NCBI GenBank assembly: GCA_015904075.1
Contig: JABMDH010000017.1
Coordinates: 60,883-73,299 of the forward strand
DNA from: Nitrospira sp.
GTDB lineage: Bacteria > Nitrospirota > Nitrospiria > Nitrospirales > Nitrospiraceae
Length of the DNA stretch: 12,417 bases
Direction: 5' to 3'
Shown: positions 1 through 7,334 of the stretch, in pieces
Layout: each line of letters opens with the position of its first letter
How positions within the stretch are numbered: the first letter of the stretch is position 1
Made by a program: the position numbers and the translations under genes
The notes under the pieces: generated by a model
Told to the model about the DNA's origin: nothing
Seen by the model: only the letters and a program-made list of their open reading frames with translations
Databases searched by the model: none

Positions 1-3
1 CAT
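1..3 (-). CDS. Probable start codon of the next gene (likely clpX), cut by window edge
   Basis: On the minus strand an ATG occupies the last three bases before the left edge. A strong Shine-Dalgarno (AGGAGG, about positions 7-12) lies at normal distance, just after the clpP stop codon. Only one codon is visible, so identity rests on context: clpX commonly follows tig and clpP, and ClpX is the ATPase partner of ClpP. The start site is seen; the name clpX is inference. Confidence 0.45.
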
Positions 4-17
4 GTGCCCTCCTGATG

Positions 18-656
18 TTACTTGCTCTTGGCCTCATCCTTGCCGCTGTCACCGGATTCCGCCGCCTTGACGACTTTGGGCGGCCGCGTGATGACTTCAT
101 CGATAAGCCCGTATCGCTTGGCTTCTTCAGCGGACATGAAATAATCCCGCTCAGTATCGTGGGAGATTTTTTCGATGGTCTGACCCGTATGCTTGGCCAT
201 GATCTCGTTCAGGCGTTCCCGGATCTTCAGAATTTCCCTGGCATGGATGTCGATCTCCGTGGCTTGCCCCTGAAAACCGCCCAGCGGCTGGTGAATCATC
301 ACGCGCGCATTGGGCAACGCAAACCGTTTGCCTCTCGTGCCAGCAGTCAACAACAACGCGCCCATGCTGGCTGCTTGGCCCAGACAAATCGTGTTGATCG
401 GCGGCTTCACATACTGCATGGTGTCGTAGATACCCAATCCGGCCGTGACACTGCCACCGGGGGAATTGACGTAGAGATTGATGTCTTTCTCAGGATCTTC
501 CGCTTCCAGAAAAAGGAGCTGCGCGATCACCAAATTGGCAAACACGTCATCGATCGGGGCTCCGAGGAAAATAATGCGGTCTTTGAGGAGTCGTGAATAA
601 ATGTCGTAGGCACGTTCGCCTCGATTGGTTTGTTCGACCACGATGGGAACCAACAT
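18..656 (-). CDS. clpP: ATP-dependent Clp protease proteolytic subunit ClpP
   Basis: Serine peptidase (family S14) that forms the barrel-shaped proteolytic core of the cytoplasmic ClpXP/ClpAP proteases and degrades substrates unfolded by the ATPase partner. The 212-residue protein has the usual length and carries the whole catalytic triad: Ser97 in GQAASMGA, His122 in MIHQPLGG and Asp171 in TERDYF. The oxyanion-region motif NSPGGSV is at 64-70. The start is preceded by AAGGA at normal distance (about 12 bases upstream of ATG). The C-terminal tail is short, charged and Lys/Glu/Asp-rich. It lies 64 bases downstream of tig on the same strand, and a ribosome site with ATG follows its stop at the window edge, so a tig–clpP–clpX operon is likely. 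Nothing suggests damage. Confidence 0.97.
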   Translation of the reverse strand: MLVPIVVEQTNRGERAYDIYSRLLKDRIIFLGAPIDDVFANLVIAQLLFLEAEDPEKDINLYVNSPGGSVTAGLGIYDTMQYVKPPINTICLGQAASMGALLLTAGTRGKRFALPNARVMIHQPLGGFQGQATEIDIHAREILKIRERLNEIMAKHTGQTIEKISHDTERDYFMSAEEAKRYGLIDEVITRPPKVVKAAESGDSGKDEAKSK

Positions 657-720
657 GTCGTCAAATCCTTTCCGCGACAGCCTTCCTCTGCATTGAGGCC
701 AGGTTGCGCCGGCACCGTCG

Positions 721-2037
721 TTATCCTTGAATCACCGCGTGTCGGTAGACAAAATCCAGCGCCTGATCCGCCAGGATCTTCGTACGCAACTTCTCGATAG
801 AATCCTGTCCGCCGGCCTGAATCATTTTCACCAGGTCAGCCAGCGGCACCCGGAGTTCCGAGGCCAATCGGGTCACTTCATCGTTCAAGTCCGCCTCGGT
901 GACGGACAGCCCTTCTTTTTCCGCAACGGCTTCGAGGATCAAGCCCACCTTCACGCGGCGACTCGCGGCCTCCCGATGCTCCTCGCGAATCCGCCGGCTT
1001 TCCTCCGCGTCTGCGGCAAGAAGCGGGTCCGCATCCTTGCTTCGGTGCCGCTCCTGAAGTTTCTGCCGGACAATGGTATCGAGCTCCCGCTCGACGAGGG
1101 TCTCAGGCAGATCGAAATGATAGGTGTCCGCCAGACGCGAGAGGATCGTATCTTTGTACGACTGTTCGATGTCTTTCTTGAGCGCCTTTTCCATTTCACC
1201 GCGTACCGTATCCTTCAGTTCCTGGATCGACGCGTATGGACCACAGTCCTTGGCAAACTCGTCGTCAAGACCGGGGAGCTGCTTATGCTTGACTCCCGTG
1301 ATGCTCAAACGGAACTGGACGGTTTTGCCCGCGACCCGAAGGTCGGGGTGGCTGGCCGGATACGGTTGAGCGATCTCGATGACGCTCCCTTCCACCTTGC
1401 CGACCAGGTGAGCGTCGACTTCAATACCAAGCAAGGCGGCCTTCGAGCCGACTTTGTGGAGATGGCCCTCTTTCTTCGTGCCATCAAGCGGCCCGCCGTC
1501 CAAGAACCCTTCGAGGGAGACCACGGCATAGTCGCCTTCGGCCAAGGCCGTTCCAGCAGGCGCTGCGTCTAATCTCGCCTGTTGCTCACGCAACACTTCC
1601 AGTGCACGGTCCACCTGCTCATCCGCCACCGCCCGCTTGTCCGGTTTGAGGGAAATGGGACTGGGCGCCTTATAATCACGCAGTTCGATCGTAGGTTTGA
1701 TCTCAACGGTCGCGGTGAATGTAAATGGCGAATCCTTCTTAATTTTGACGCGATCCAGAGGCGGAATTTCTACGACCACAGGGCTGATCCCCGCCTGCTT
1801 GACGGCTTGATCGTAATAATCCGGAATGAGGCCTCGGATGACGTCTTCTTCTATGGCTTTGGCATAGCGTTTTTCCAAAATGGCCAACGGGGCTTTCCCT
1901 GGTCGAAACCCGGGAATGCGGACTTGGCGGTTCAGCTCAACGTAGGCCCGGGAAAATCGCTGCGTGACTTCGTCGGCCGGCACCTCGATTTTCAACGCGC
2001 GTTTCATGGGACCCAATTCTGTCATTTCCATTTTCAT
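721..2037 (-). CDS. tig: Trigger factor, ribosome-associated chaperone and prolyl isomerase
   Basis: Ribosome-bound chaperone that shields nascent chains at the exit tunnel and has peptidyl-prolyl isomerase activity. At 438 residues it matches the family's full length (E. coli 432). The N-terminal ribosome-binding domain holds the signature GFRPGKAP at 43-50. An FKBP-type isomerase domain follows at roughly 160-255 ([12 protein letters not shown] through FRLSITGVK). The remainder is the helical substrate-binding C-terminal domain with many Lys/Glu/Arg heptad-like stretches. The start at 2037 has AAGGA about ten bases upstream; a second in-frame ATG two codons later is possible. It sits about 60 bases downstream of tRNA-Leu and just upstream of clpP. 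No terminator separates it from the tRNA, so read-through from the tRNA promoter is possible. Confidence 0.97.
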   Translation of the reverse strand: MKMEMTELGPMKRALKIEVPADEVTQRFSRAYVELNRQVRIPGFRPGKAPLAILEKRYAKAIEEDVIRGLIPDYYDQAVKQAGISPVVVEIPPLDRVKIKKDSPFTFTATVEIKPTIELRDYKAPSPISLKPDKRAVADEQVDRALEVLREQQARLDAAPAGTALAEGDYAVVSLEGFLDGGPLDGTKKEGHLHKVGSKAALLGIEVDAHLVGKVEGSVIEIAQPYPASHPDLRVAGKTVQFRLSITGVKHKQLPGLDDEFAKDCGPYASIQELKDTVRGEMEKALKKDIEQSYKDTILSRLADTYHFDLPETLVERELDTIVRQKLQERHRSKDADPLLAADAEESRRIREEHREAASRRVKVGLILEAVAEKEGLSVTEADLNDEVTRLASELRVPLADLVKMIQAGGQDSIEKLRTKILADQALDFVYRHAVIQG

Positions 2038-2098
2038 CGGGTGGGAATCCTTCTCTTCAGCGTCGGATACTCTCGAGCGATCGTTATCGACTTTTTTA

Positions 2099-2181
2099 TG
2101 GTGCGAGAGGGGGGACTTGAACCCCCACGGTTACCCACGAGATCCTAAGTCTCGCGCGTCTGCCAGTTCCGCCACTCTCGC
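2099..2181 (-). tRNA. tRNA-Leu (anticodon TAG)
   Basis: On the minus strand a complete class II tRNA can be folded. The acceptor stem is GCGAGAG paired with CTCTCGC, the anticodon stem is CGAGA/TCTCG around the loop CTTAGGA (anticodon TAG, reading CUA leucine codons), there is a long variable arm of about 11 bases, and the T stem is GGGGG/CCCCC around TTCAAGT. The discriminator is A and the 3' CCA is encoded (2099-2101). The long variable arm and anticodon agree on leucine. It lies just upstream of tig on the same strand. Confidence 0.95.
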
Positions 2182-2252
2182 ACAAGTGCGCCTGTCCGCG
2201 GAGCTGCTACCGCGATATCTCGAACCGAAAAAACACGTGATGCTGTACAGCT

Positions 2253-2282
2253 TTTGTACCGTTGGATGTATCCAAGTGTCAA
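2253..2282 (-). promoter_or_regulatory. Sigma70-type promoter for tRNA-Leu (and perhaps tig)
   Basis: On the minus strand a perfect -35 hexamer TTGACA (2277-2282) is followed by an 18-base spacer and a weaker -10, TACAAA (2253-2258). It lies about 70 bases upstream of the tRNA 5' end. The -35 is clear; the -10 matches four of six positions, so the exact start is uncertain. Confidence 0.5.
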
Positions 2283-2380
2283 CCCATACGATTGAGGAAT
2301 CAGGTAGGGGGCAAAATTTGTCACCATGTACAGACTCCGCAGATTCCTTGTTGAATCAAGCGGAAGAGCCCCTGTTCACC

Positions 2381-2409
2381 TTGCCGCTCATCAGGGCCCA
2401 TGTTAAGAT
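2381..2409 (+). promoter_or_regulatory. Extended -10 promoter for tRNA-Ser
   Basis: -35 TTGCCG (2381-2386), a 17-base spacer and -10 TAAGAT (2404-2409), with the extended -10 dinucleotide TG at 2401-2402. The predicted start lies near 2416, about 20 bases before the mature tRNA 5' end. The geometry is ideal for sigma70; activity is inferred. Confidence 0.6.
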
Positions 2410-2435
2410 GCCGCCTCTTTGACTGTCCCGGCCGT

Positions 2436-2525
<90 letters not shown>

Positions 2526-2544
2526 CCATTTGCTGTGGCAAATG

Positions 2545-2566
2545 ATGGCGAGATCTCGCCATTTTT
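2545..2566 (+). terminator. Rho-independent terminator after tRNA-Ser
   Basis: A perfect 18-base palindrome, ATGGCGAGATCTCGCCAT (2545-2562), is followed directly by a T run (TTTTATTAT). It lies 20 bases after the tRNA CCA end. A smaller hairpin, CATTTGC-TGTG-GCAAATG (2527-2544), abuts it. A perfect palindrome leaves almost no loop unless the central pairs open, so efficiency is uncertain. Confidence 0.55.
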
Positions 2567-2582
2567 ATTATGACGATGCACA

Positions 2583-2633
2583 ATGGCGGATCCGCCATAC
2601 CGCACTTCGTGTGACCCGCCCGTTCTTTCGGGC
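2583..2633. repeat. Second palindrome and hairpin in the tRNA-Ser/dnaX spacer
   Basis: ATGGCGGATCCGCCAT (2583-2598) is a perfect 16-base palindrome whose ends (ATGGCG...CGCCAT) match those of the palindrome at 2545-2562. A further hairpin, GCCCG-TTCTTT-CGGGC, lies at 2618-2633. Together they make the spacer unusually rich in secondary structure. Function is unknown: possible REP-like repeats or a processed RNA leader. The conserved SRP RNA core (GGAAGGAAGCAG-type) was looked for here and is absent. Confidence 0.45.
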
Positions 2634-2686
2634 CGTATCGAGAGTGATCGCGGATGAATAGGCACCGCAAGTGTCTTGAGCCTTGA

Positions 2687-3814
2687 GTGAATCACCCGGA
2701 TCTCGAAGCGCTCCTCGGAGCTGTGCCTCACGAACTGGTGCAAGGCATCGTCAAAGCTGTGATGATCCAAGATAGTTCTGCCGCACTCACCGTCCTGGCG
2801 AACCTGATGGACCAGGGGCATGACTTGCGGGCGTTCTGTGACGGCGTCGTGGAGCAGATCCGTAATCTGCTCGTAGCGTCCGTCGTTCCGTCGACGGCCG
2901 AGTTGCGCGGCTTGATTGAAGCCTCCGAGGAGGACATCAAACAGCTGGCAACGGATGCCAAGCCCCTGACACCGGAACAACTTCAGGAACTGCTGACCCT
3001 GTTTATTCAGGCAGAAGATTCTCTCCGGCTCAGCGCCCATCCACGTTTCGTACTGGAAACCGCGGCGATCCGGGCAACGCGCTTGTTACGACGGCGAGAC
3101 TCCGGCGATCCCCGCCTCCTTCAAGCAACGCCGGCACCTGCAGGACAAAAATCTCCCGTCCGTTCAGAAGCCATTGATTCACGATCAACGGCCTCGTCCA
3201 CGGCTCCATCCGTCGCCACGTCTACGTCGTCGGGCCGTACAGATCCGGCCGCCTCTCAGCCGGAATCCAAACCCGTCTCACGGTCACAACCGAAACCAGG
3301 GGAAAGGCCGATGCCGCAGCGGCCGCCCGATCAGCCGACACCCAAGGAAACAACGGCTACCCCAATCGCCGCTATTACCCAACCCGAGGCCGGACAAGCC
3401 ACACTGAATTGGGAAACCATCCAGAACGAGATCGCCGCTTCGTTTCCCAATATCGCCCCGTTTCTGGAGGCCGGCAGGTTTCTTGGCATAGAGGGGGGCC
3501 TTGTGACGATCGGATTTGCCAAACACGCGACCTTGGCACGGACCAGATTGGAAAAAGAAGAGCATCTCCTGGCGCTGGCGACACTGTGCCAGGAGCAGTC
3601 CGGTACTCCGGTGCGGATTCGTATTGTTGAGCTTGCCGAGACGGACCCTCCGGGGCCGACGATGGCGCAAGTGCGGGCAGCCAAAGAACAGGACCAGCGG
3701 CTTGTGCTACTTGAACGGGCACGGGCCAATCCTACAGTGAAACAGGCGATCGAGATCTTCGGCGCAGAATTGACCGAGGTCCGACGAGTAGCCCAGAAGG
3801 AGGTCACCGAATGA
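2687..3814 (+). CDS. dnaX: DNA polymerase III subunit gamma/tau, lacking its N-terminal ATPase domain
   Basis: DnaX is the clamp-loader subunit that couples ATP hydrolysis to loading of the beta clamp and joins polymerase cores. This 375-residue frame contains only the later domains. Residues 4-135 are domain III, the oligomerisation collar (HPDLEALLGAVPHELVQG, LANLMDQGHDLRAFCDG, HPRFVLETAAIRATRLL). Residues about 140-235 are a Pro/Ser/Thr/Gln-rich linker. Residues about 239-340 are a C-terminal domain beginning LNWETIQNEIAASFPNI. Domains I-II (about 240 residues with Walker A, the Cys4 zinc site and the SRC motif) are missing. A stop codon (2684-2686) directly precedes the GTG, which has no good ribosome site. 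The frame overlaps ebfC by ATGA. Family identity is firm; whether the gene is really truncated or the contig is misassembled cannot be told from sequence alone. Confidence 0.88.
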   Translation: MNHPDLEALLGAVPHELVQGIVKAVMIQDSSAALTVLANLMDQGHDLRAFCDGVVEQIRNLLVASVVPSTAELRGLIEASEEDIKQLATDAKPLTPEQLQELLTLFIQAEDSLRLSAHPRFVLETAAIRATRLLRRRDSGDPRLLQATPAPAGQKSPVRSEAIDSRSTASSTAPSVATSTSSGRTDPAASQPESKPVSRSQPKPGERPMPQRPPDQPTPKETTATPIAAITQPEAGQATLNWETIQNEIAASFPNIAPFLEAGRFLGIEGGLVTIGFAKHATLARTRLEKEEHLLALATLCQEQSGTPVRIRIVELAETDPPGPTMAQVRAAKEQDQRLVLLERARANPTVKQAIEIFGAELTEVRRVAQKEVTE

Positions 3815-4134
3815 AAAGTCCTTTCGGCAATATGAACAACATCCTCAAGCAAGCCCAGGCCATGCAGGAACAGATGGCGAAACTCCAGGAACAGGCGGCG
3901 TCGAAGACCGCCAGCGGGACAGCCGGCGGTGGAATCGTCACGGTGACCGCAAACGGCGCCATGCAGATTGTCAGCGTGGCGATCGACCCCGAGATCGTCA
4001 AGAGCGGCGATGTGGACATGCTGCAAGATCTCGTCGTGGCGGCGACCAATGAGGCGCTACGAAAAGCCAAAGAACTGATGGAGAGTGAGATGAAGGCCCT
4101 CACCGGCGGGATGAAAATCCCAGGCCTGTTTTAA
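3811..4134 (+). CDS. ebfC: YbaB/EbfC family nucleoid-associated protein
   Basis: Small DNA-binding protein of the YbaB/EbfC family, which forms tweezer-like dimers, coats the nucleoid and is nearly always encoded between dnaX and recR. The 107 residues match the family length. The N-terminal helix (MNNILKQAQAMQEQMAKLQEQ) is a typical coiled coil. The central beta segment GGGIVTVTANGAMQIVSVAIDPEIV and the C-terminal helix (DMLQDLVVAATNEALRKAKELM) follow the family pattern. A strong ribosome site, AGAAGGAGG, lies in the end of dnaX, and its ATG overlaps the dnaX stop (ATGA), implying translational coupling. recR starts two bases after its stop. Exact cellular role is known only generally for the family. 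Confidence 0.95.
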   Translation: MKSPFGNMNNILKQAQAMQEQMAKLQEQAASKTASGTAGGGIVTVTANGAMQIVSVAIDPEIVKSGDVDMLQDLVVAATNEALRKAKELMESEMKALTGGMKIPGLF

Positions 4135-4136
4135 CG

Positions 4137-4739
4137 ATGGCCGTCGACCAACAGGGGTTGCTGGCACGGCTGATCAAGGAACTCGTTCGACTCCCCGGGG
4201 TCGGTCAAAAGAGCGCACAACGGTTAGCCTTTTTCCTCATGAAGGCCGAGCGGGACGATGCCTTGCGTTTGGCCGATGCAATTCGGGCGGTGAAGGACGG
4301 GCTGGCATTCTGCCGTCAATGCCGCAACATTGCCGAGGGAGACCTGTGCGAATTCTGTCTGGACCCGAAGCGGGACCGTACGAAGATCCTCGTCGTTGAA
4401 GAACCGAGCACGCTCTATGCCATCGAGCGGGCCGGCGTCCATCGGGGACTGTACCATGTCTTGTTAGGGGCACTCTCCCCACTCGATGGCATTGGTCCCG
4501 GGGATATCCGGGCTGAAGAACTAGCCGACCGTATCAAACTGGGCGGTGTGGAGGAAGTCATTCTCGCGACGAACCCGACCATCGAGGGAGAAGCCACCGC
4601 GATCTATCTCACCAGGCTCCTCAAGCCGTTCGGAGTGCGGGTCTCTCGCATCGCCTACGGGATCCCTGTTGGAATGGACATTGAGTATGCGGATGAAGTG
4701 ACGTTGCTGAAATCCATTGAGGGGCGGCGAGATCTGTAA
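4137..4739 (+). CDS. recR: Recombination protein RecR
   Basis: RecR works with RecO (and RecF) to load RecA onto gapped single-stranded DNA during recombinational repair. The 200-residue protein has normal length and domain order: an N-terminal helix-hairpin-helix (LIKELVRLPGVGQKSAQRLAF, about 12-33), a C4 zinc finger with Cys59, Cys62, Cys71 and Cys74, and a Toprim domain starting at ILVVEEP (84-90) and including the conserved stretch HVLLGALSPLDGIGPGD. The C-terminal part (RIAYGIPVGMDIEYADEVTLLKSIEGR) is the usual RecR ending. It starts two bases after the ebfC stop, so dnaX–ebfC–recR is one operon. Sequence looks intact. Confidence 0.97.
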   Translation: MAVDQQGLLARLIKELVRLPGVGQKSAQRLAFFLMKAERDDALRLADAIRAVKDGLAFCRQCRNIAEGDLCEFCLDPKRDRTKILVVEEPSTLYAIERAGVHRGLYHVLLGALSPLDGIGPGDIRAEELADRIKLGGVEEVILATNPTIEGEATAIYLTRLLKPFGVRVSRIAYGIPVGMDIEYADEVTLLKSIEGRRDL

Positions 4740-4758
4740 ACCCATTGATGTTGCCCCG

Positions 4759-4788
4759 TTGACCCCTTCTCAATCGGCCTGCTATAGT
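4759..4788 (+). promoter_or_regulatory. Sigma70-type promoter for the DksA-like gene
   Basis: -35 TTGACC (4759-4764), an 18-base spacer and -10 TATAGT (4783-4788), both five of six to consensus. It starts about 20 bases after the recR stop and about 38 bases before the downstream ATG, so the regulator can be transcribed independently of the recR operon. Confidence 0.65.
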
Positions 4789-4826
4789 TTCTCCGTGCTA
4801 TCCACGCTCAAGAGTTGAGGAGGGCC

Positions 4827-5282
4827 ATGAAGGTCCGTTCTACCGCTAAACGCGTTCCCTCGGCAAAAAAATCGACCACAGCAGCCTCCACACCCCCGGC
4901 TCGCAAGAATAAGAAGAAATCAGGCGCGGCATCGGCCAAGTATCCTGATATTCGCCGTGCCCTCGAGCGCCAACGCGCGGCAATCCTCGAAGAGGTTGAG
5001 GAAGTGCTGACGAACCGGCCAGACCTCGAATCGTTTCCTGATGTCAGCGATCAAGCATCGGCCGAAATCGACCAGAATTTTTCGATGCGGATTCGTGATC
5101 GCGAGCGGAAGTTGCTCAAGAAGATCGAAGAGGCCTTGGATCGAATGAGCAGCGGCACCTATGGGATTTGCGAGCGCTGCGACGGAGACATTCCTTACAA
5201 ACGCCTCAAAGCCCGTCCGGTCACAACTCTCTGTATCGAGTGCAAGACCCTCCAAGAGCAGGAAGAACGGGCCAACCGTTAG
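4827..5282 (+). CDS. DksA/TraR family zinc-finger transcriptional regulator
   Basis: Members bind in the secondary channel of RNA polymerase and adjust initiation, often together with ppGpp. From the ATG at 4827 (ribosome site AGGAGG at 4818-4823) the protein is 151 residues; an upstream TTG at 4815 overlaps the ribosome site and is unlikely. The first 38 residues are a Lys/Ala/Ser-rich basic extension. A coiled-coil region (about 42-107) contains DVSDQA at 72-77, which matches the DxxDxA tip motif of true DksA (Asp72, Asp75, Ala77). The C-terminal C4 zinc finger has Cys115, Cys118, Cys136 and Cys139 (CERC ... CIEC). It has its own promoter. The tip motif argues for RNA polymerase action rather than a degenerate zinc-finger relative, but the exact targets are unknown. 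Confidence 0.9.
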   Translation: MKVRSTAKRVPSAKKSTTAASTPPARKNKKKSGAASAKYPDIRRALERQRAAILEEVEEVLTNRPDLESFPDVSDQASAEIDQNFSMRIRDRERKLLKKIEEALDRMSSGTYGICERCDGDIPYKRLKARPVTTLCIECKTLQEQEERANR

Positions 5283-5387
5283 CCGCTTCCCTTCATCCCC
5301 CGTCGAGCTAAATAACAGCAGCTCAAAACCGGATTTGAAATAACTGACTTTTGTCGCCAGCGGGCTGCTGCGAGCAGAGGGCAGGAG

Positions 5388-6527
5388 TTACTGTTTCAAA
5401 GCTTTGATTCGTTCGTTCACGTGGGCAGCTCGACCTTCTTCTTCGGGAATCCCTTCGACCAGGGCAAGGAATGTTTCGTATTCTGCCAATGCGCGCTTAG
5501 GATTGGTCGGTTCGTAGGCCTCCGCAAGGTTATACCGGGCCACGGCATAATTGGGGCGCAGGGTCACGGCCCGCTCAAACAGACTTAACGCCGCAGTACT
5601 TTCACCAAGTTTGACATGGACCGTGCCGAGGTTGTTCAAGACTTCCGGAATGTTGGGTCTGATCGCGAGGGATTGCAGCATCTCGGTTTTCGCCTTGTCA
5701 AATTGACCTTTGGCCGCCGAAGCCAGACCGAGCTTATGATGCGCTTCGGCAAGCCACACCTTGTTCGTAAACCCGCCGGCAATGGCTTTTTGATACGCAT
5801 CCCCTGCGATGTCATAATTCTTGTCGCCACAGTAGGCCAGTTGCGCGGTTTGTCCGCGGGCGAATTGCTGGAGTGCGAGAAACGGCTCCTTGTCCTCGCT
5901 GCCCTGGCTTTCGATGGTGAGACCACCTTTCCCCACTTTGGAGTTCCTGAGCCGATCGAGAAACTCCCGGCGATAGGGAGAGAACAAGCGCACATAGGGG
6001 TCGATGGTAAATGACGCCTGAAGCAGGATCGGGTGATCCCGTGAACCGGTGACCAAGTATTGTGTGGTGCTCTTCTCATCTCCGGTTTCGAAGATGCTGC
6101 TAGCCTCCATGTTCGCTTTCATCTCCAGTTGCGACACGTTCAAATAGAACTCCAGCGCAGGTTTCAGCCGGGACAGTGTGTCTCGAAGCACTGGATAGTG
6201 GTCAAGATTCAATCCCTTCGGAAAGGTGAAGAGGGCTCCGACGAGGAGTCCGTCCTCATCGACAAAATACGATTCCTCTCCCTTCGACGCACTTTTTGCC
6301 TGCGGAATCACAATTTCCTGTCCACTGCCCCATACATTCGACTTGGGGGCCATCGACGCATGCTTCTTCAAAAACTCTGGTTTGCGTTCGCAGAGTACCG
6401 TTGATTTGAGAAGGACCAGATCCGTCGCAGAAGGGGGAAGGGGGGGACGCACGGATACCGTCTGGCTACACCCAACCATGACGAGGACAACCAACAGAAC
6501 ACTCGCCAGACGTATATGCCAGCCCAT
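5388..6527 (-). CDS. TPR-repeat lipoprotein of unknown function
   Basis: Probable envelope lipoprotein of 379 residues. The start at 6527 is chosen because GAGGAG precedes it and because it yields a clean signal peptide: MGWHIRLAS, a hydrophobic core LLVVLVMV, then Gly19-Cys20 as the lipidation site (the -3 residue is Met, slightly off consensus). An in-frame ATG 39 codons upstream would bury the signal peptide and runs into the preceding terminator region. Residues about 30-240 form a domain I do not recognise. About 255-365 hold tandem tetratricopeptide repeats (AEAHHKLGLASAAKGQFDKA, EVLNNLGTVHVKLGESTAAL, YAVARYNLAEAY), typical protein-protein interaction scaffolds. It follows a small lipoprotein gene on the same strand but a terminator lies between. 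Function unknown. Confidence 0.8.
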   Translation of the reverse strand: MGWHIRLASVLLVVLVMVGCSQTVSVRPPLPPSATDLVLLKSTVLCERKPEFLKKHASMAPKSNVWGSGQEIVIPQAKSASKGEESYFVDEDGLLVGALFTFPKGLNLDHYPVLRDTLSRLKPALEFYLNVSQLEMKANMEASSIFETGDEKSTTQYLVTGSRDHPILLQASFTIDPYVRLFSPYRREFLDRLRNSKVGKGGLTIESQGSEDKEPFLALQQFARGQTAQLAYCGDKNYDIAGDAYQKAIAGGFTNKVWLAEAHHKLGLASAAKGQFDKAKTEMLQSLAIRPNIPEVLNNLGTVHVKLGESTAALSLFERAVTLRPNYAVARYNLAEAYEPTNPKRALAEYETFLALVEGIPEEEGRAAHVNERIKALKQ

Positions 6528-6596
6528 TAGGAACTCCTCAAGGGAAAGATGGCCTTGTCTAGACGATACACGATTTAGGGATGCTTGGCGAAGAGT

Positions 6597-6633
6597 AAAA
6601 ACAAGGGCCTGCTCCTCGGAGAGAAGCAGGCCC
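6597..6633 (-). terminator. Rho-independent terminator after the small lipoprotein gene
   Basis: A nine-base-pair GC-rich stem, GGGCCTGCT (6605-6613) with AGCAGGCCC (6625-6633), has an 11-base loop. On the minus strand it is followed by TTGTTTTTAC. It lies 26 bases past the stop of the minus-strand lipoprotein gene and separates it from the TPR lipoprotein. Confidence 0.85.
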
Positions 6634-6658
6634 ATCGGAGACAACCTGTCGATGCAAG

Positions 6659-6994
6659 CTAGTGGCGTTGTGCGTCCAGCATACTATCCTCAGCGGTGTA
6701 CCCAAAAATATAGGGGATACTGCCGCCAAGAGTATACATCGGACGATTGACCCCATAATCGAAAGCATGGCCGATTGGGTGTGACATGAATCCAATCCAA
6801 CGAAGCGGATGGTCATTGATGGCCGATCCGGCAGCGGGGTTCGAATACACCAACGCGGTGCTATCCAGAATGTTGTAAATGCTTGTAGGAGGGGCGTATT
6901 CCTTGTTATCCGCACTCTGTTGACCGGTGGTTGCGCAACCAGTTACAACCATCGTTACCATCGCAATACCGACAGCCCACGACATCGCTCTCAT
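6659..6994 (-). CDS. Small lipoprotein of unknown function
   Basis: Probable exported lipoprotein of 111 residues. The chosen start at 6994 has GAGG seven bases upstream and gives a textbook lipoprotein signal: MRAMSWAVGIAMVTMV followed by the lipobox V17-T18-G19-C20. A start nine codons further upstream would add a charged stretch before it and has no better ribosome site. After a short linker the mature part contains a Pro/aromatic-rich segment (NDHPLRWIGFMSHPIGHAF, DYGVNRPMY, SIPYIFGYTAEDSMLD) that looks like a conserved small domain of membrane-associated lipoproteins, but I cannot name a function. The gene ends before a strong terminator and lies downstream of tRNA-Val. Confidence 0.8.
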   Translation of the reverse strand: MRAMSWAVGIAMVTMVVTGCATTGQQSADNKEYAPPTSIYNILDSTALVYSNPAAGSAINDHPLRWIGFMSHPIGHAFDYGVNRPMYTLGGSIPYIFGYTAEDSMLDAQRH

Positions 6995-7166
6995 GGTATT
7001 ACCTCGCTTGGTTTGGTCCACATTCAGACCACCGATTCAGTCTTGTAAAACGCTAGGGGAAGTGTAGCCGACATCTCCCGTTCTGTCCAGAATTCACGGA
7101 GATTCGAGATTCCTATGAAAATTGCTGTTTTGGAGGGCAAGGAATGTGGCACCGGCAGAGAACGCA

Positions 7167-7241
7167 TGGTGGGCGATACAGGTATCGAACCTGTGGCCTC
7201 TTCCGTGTGAAGGAAGCGCTCTACCACTGAGCTAATCGCCC
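7167..7241 (-). tRNA. tRNA-Val (anticodon CAC)
   Basis: Complete class I tRNA on the minus strand. Acceptor stem GGGCGAT with ATCGCCC, D arm GCTC/GAGC, anticodon stem CTTCC/GGAAG around TTCACAC (anticodon CAC, reading GUG valine codons), five-base variable loop, and T stem ACAGG/CCTGT around TTCGATA. The discriminator is A and CCA is encoded at 7167-7169. All helices are perfectly paired. Confidence 0.96.
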
Positions 7242-7250
7242 ATCGCGTGG

Positions 7251-7280
7251 AGTCTAGCATGGGCTTTCGGCATGGTTCAA
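7251..7280 (-). promoter_or_regulatory. Promoter for tRNA-Val
   Basis: On the minus strand, -35 TTGAAC (7275-7280), an 18-base spacer and -10 TAGACT (7251-7256), preceded by TG one base before it (extended -10). The -10 lies only nine bases before the tRNA 5' end, which would give a leader of a few bases, common for tRNA genes. Confidence 0.5.
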
Positions 7281-7334
7281 TGCGAACCTTGTCCTGATGC
7301 TCCGTCACCAACCTGAATCTGTATGCCAGCTGCC

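Noticed and set aside
727..1572. Long plus-strand open frame (281 codons) antisense to tig, and a similar one antisense to clpP (15-596)
   Set aside because: Both lie opposite clearly identified conserved genes, have no recognisable domains and arise from GC-rich codon bias on the other strand.
4815..4826. TTG start for the DksA-like gene
   Set aside because: It overlaps the strong AGGAGG ribosome site that serves the ATG at 4827.
5283..5387. Shared terminator between the convergent DksA-like and TPR genes
   Set aside because: Only weak inverted repeats (CTGCT/AGCAG; an imperfect TCAAA/TTTGA pair) without a proper T run; not enough to call.
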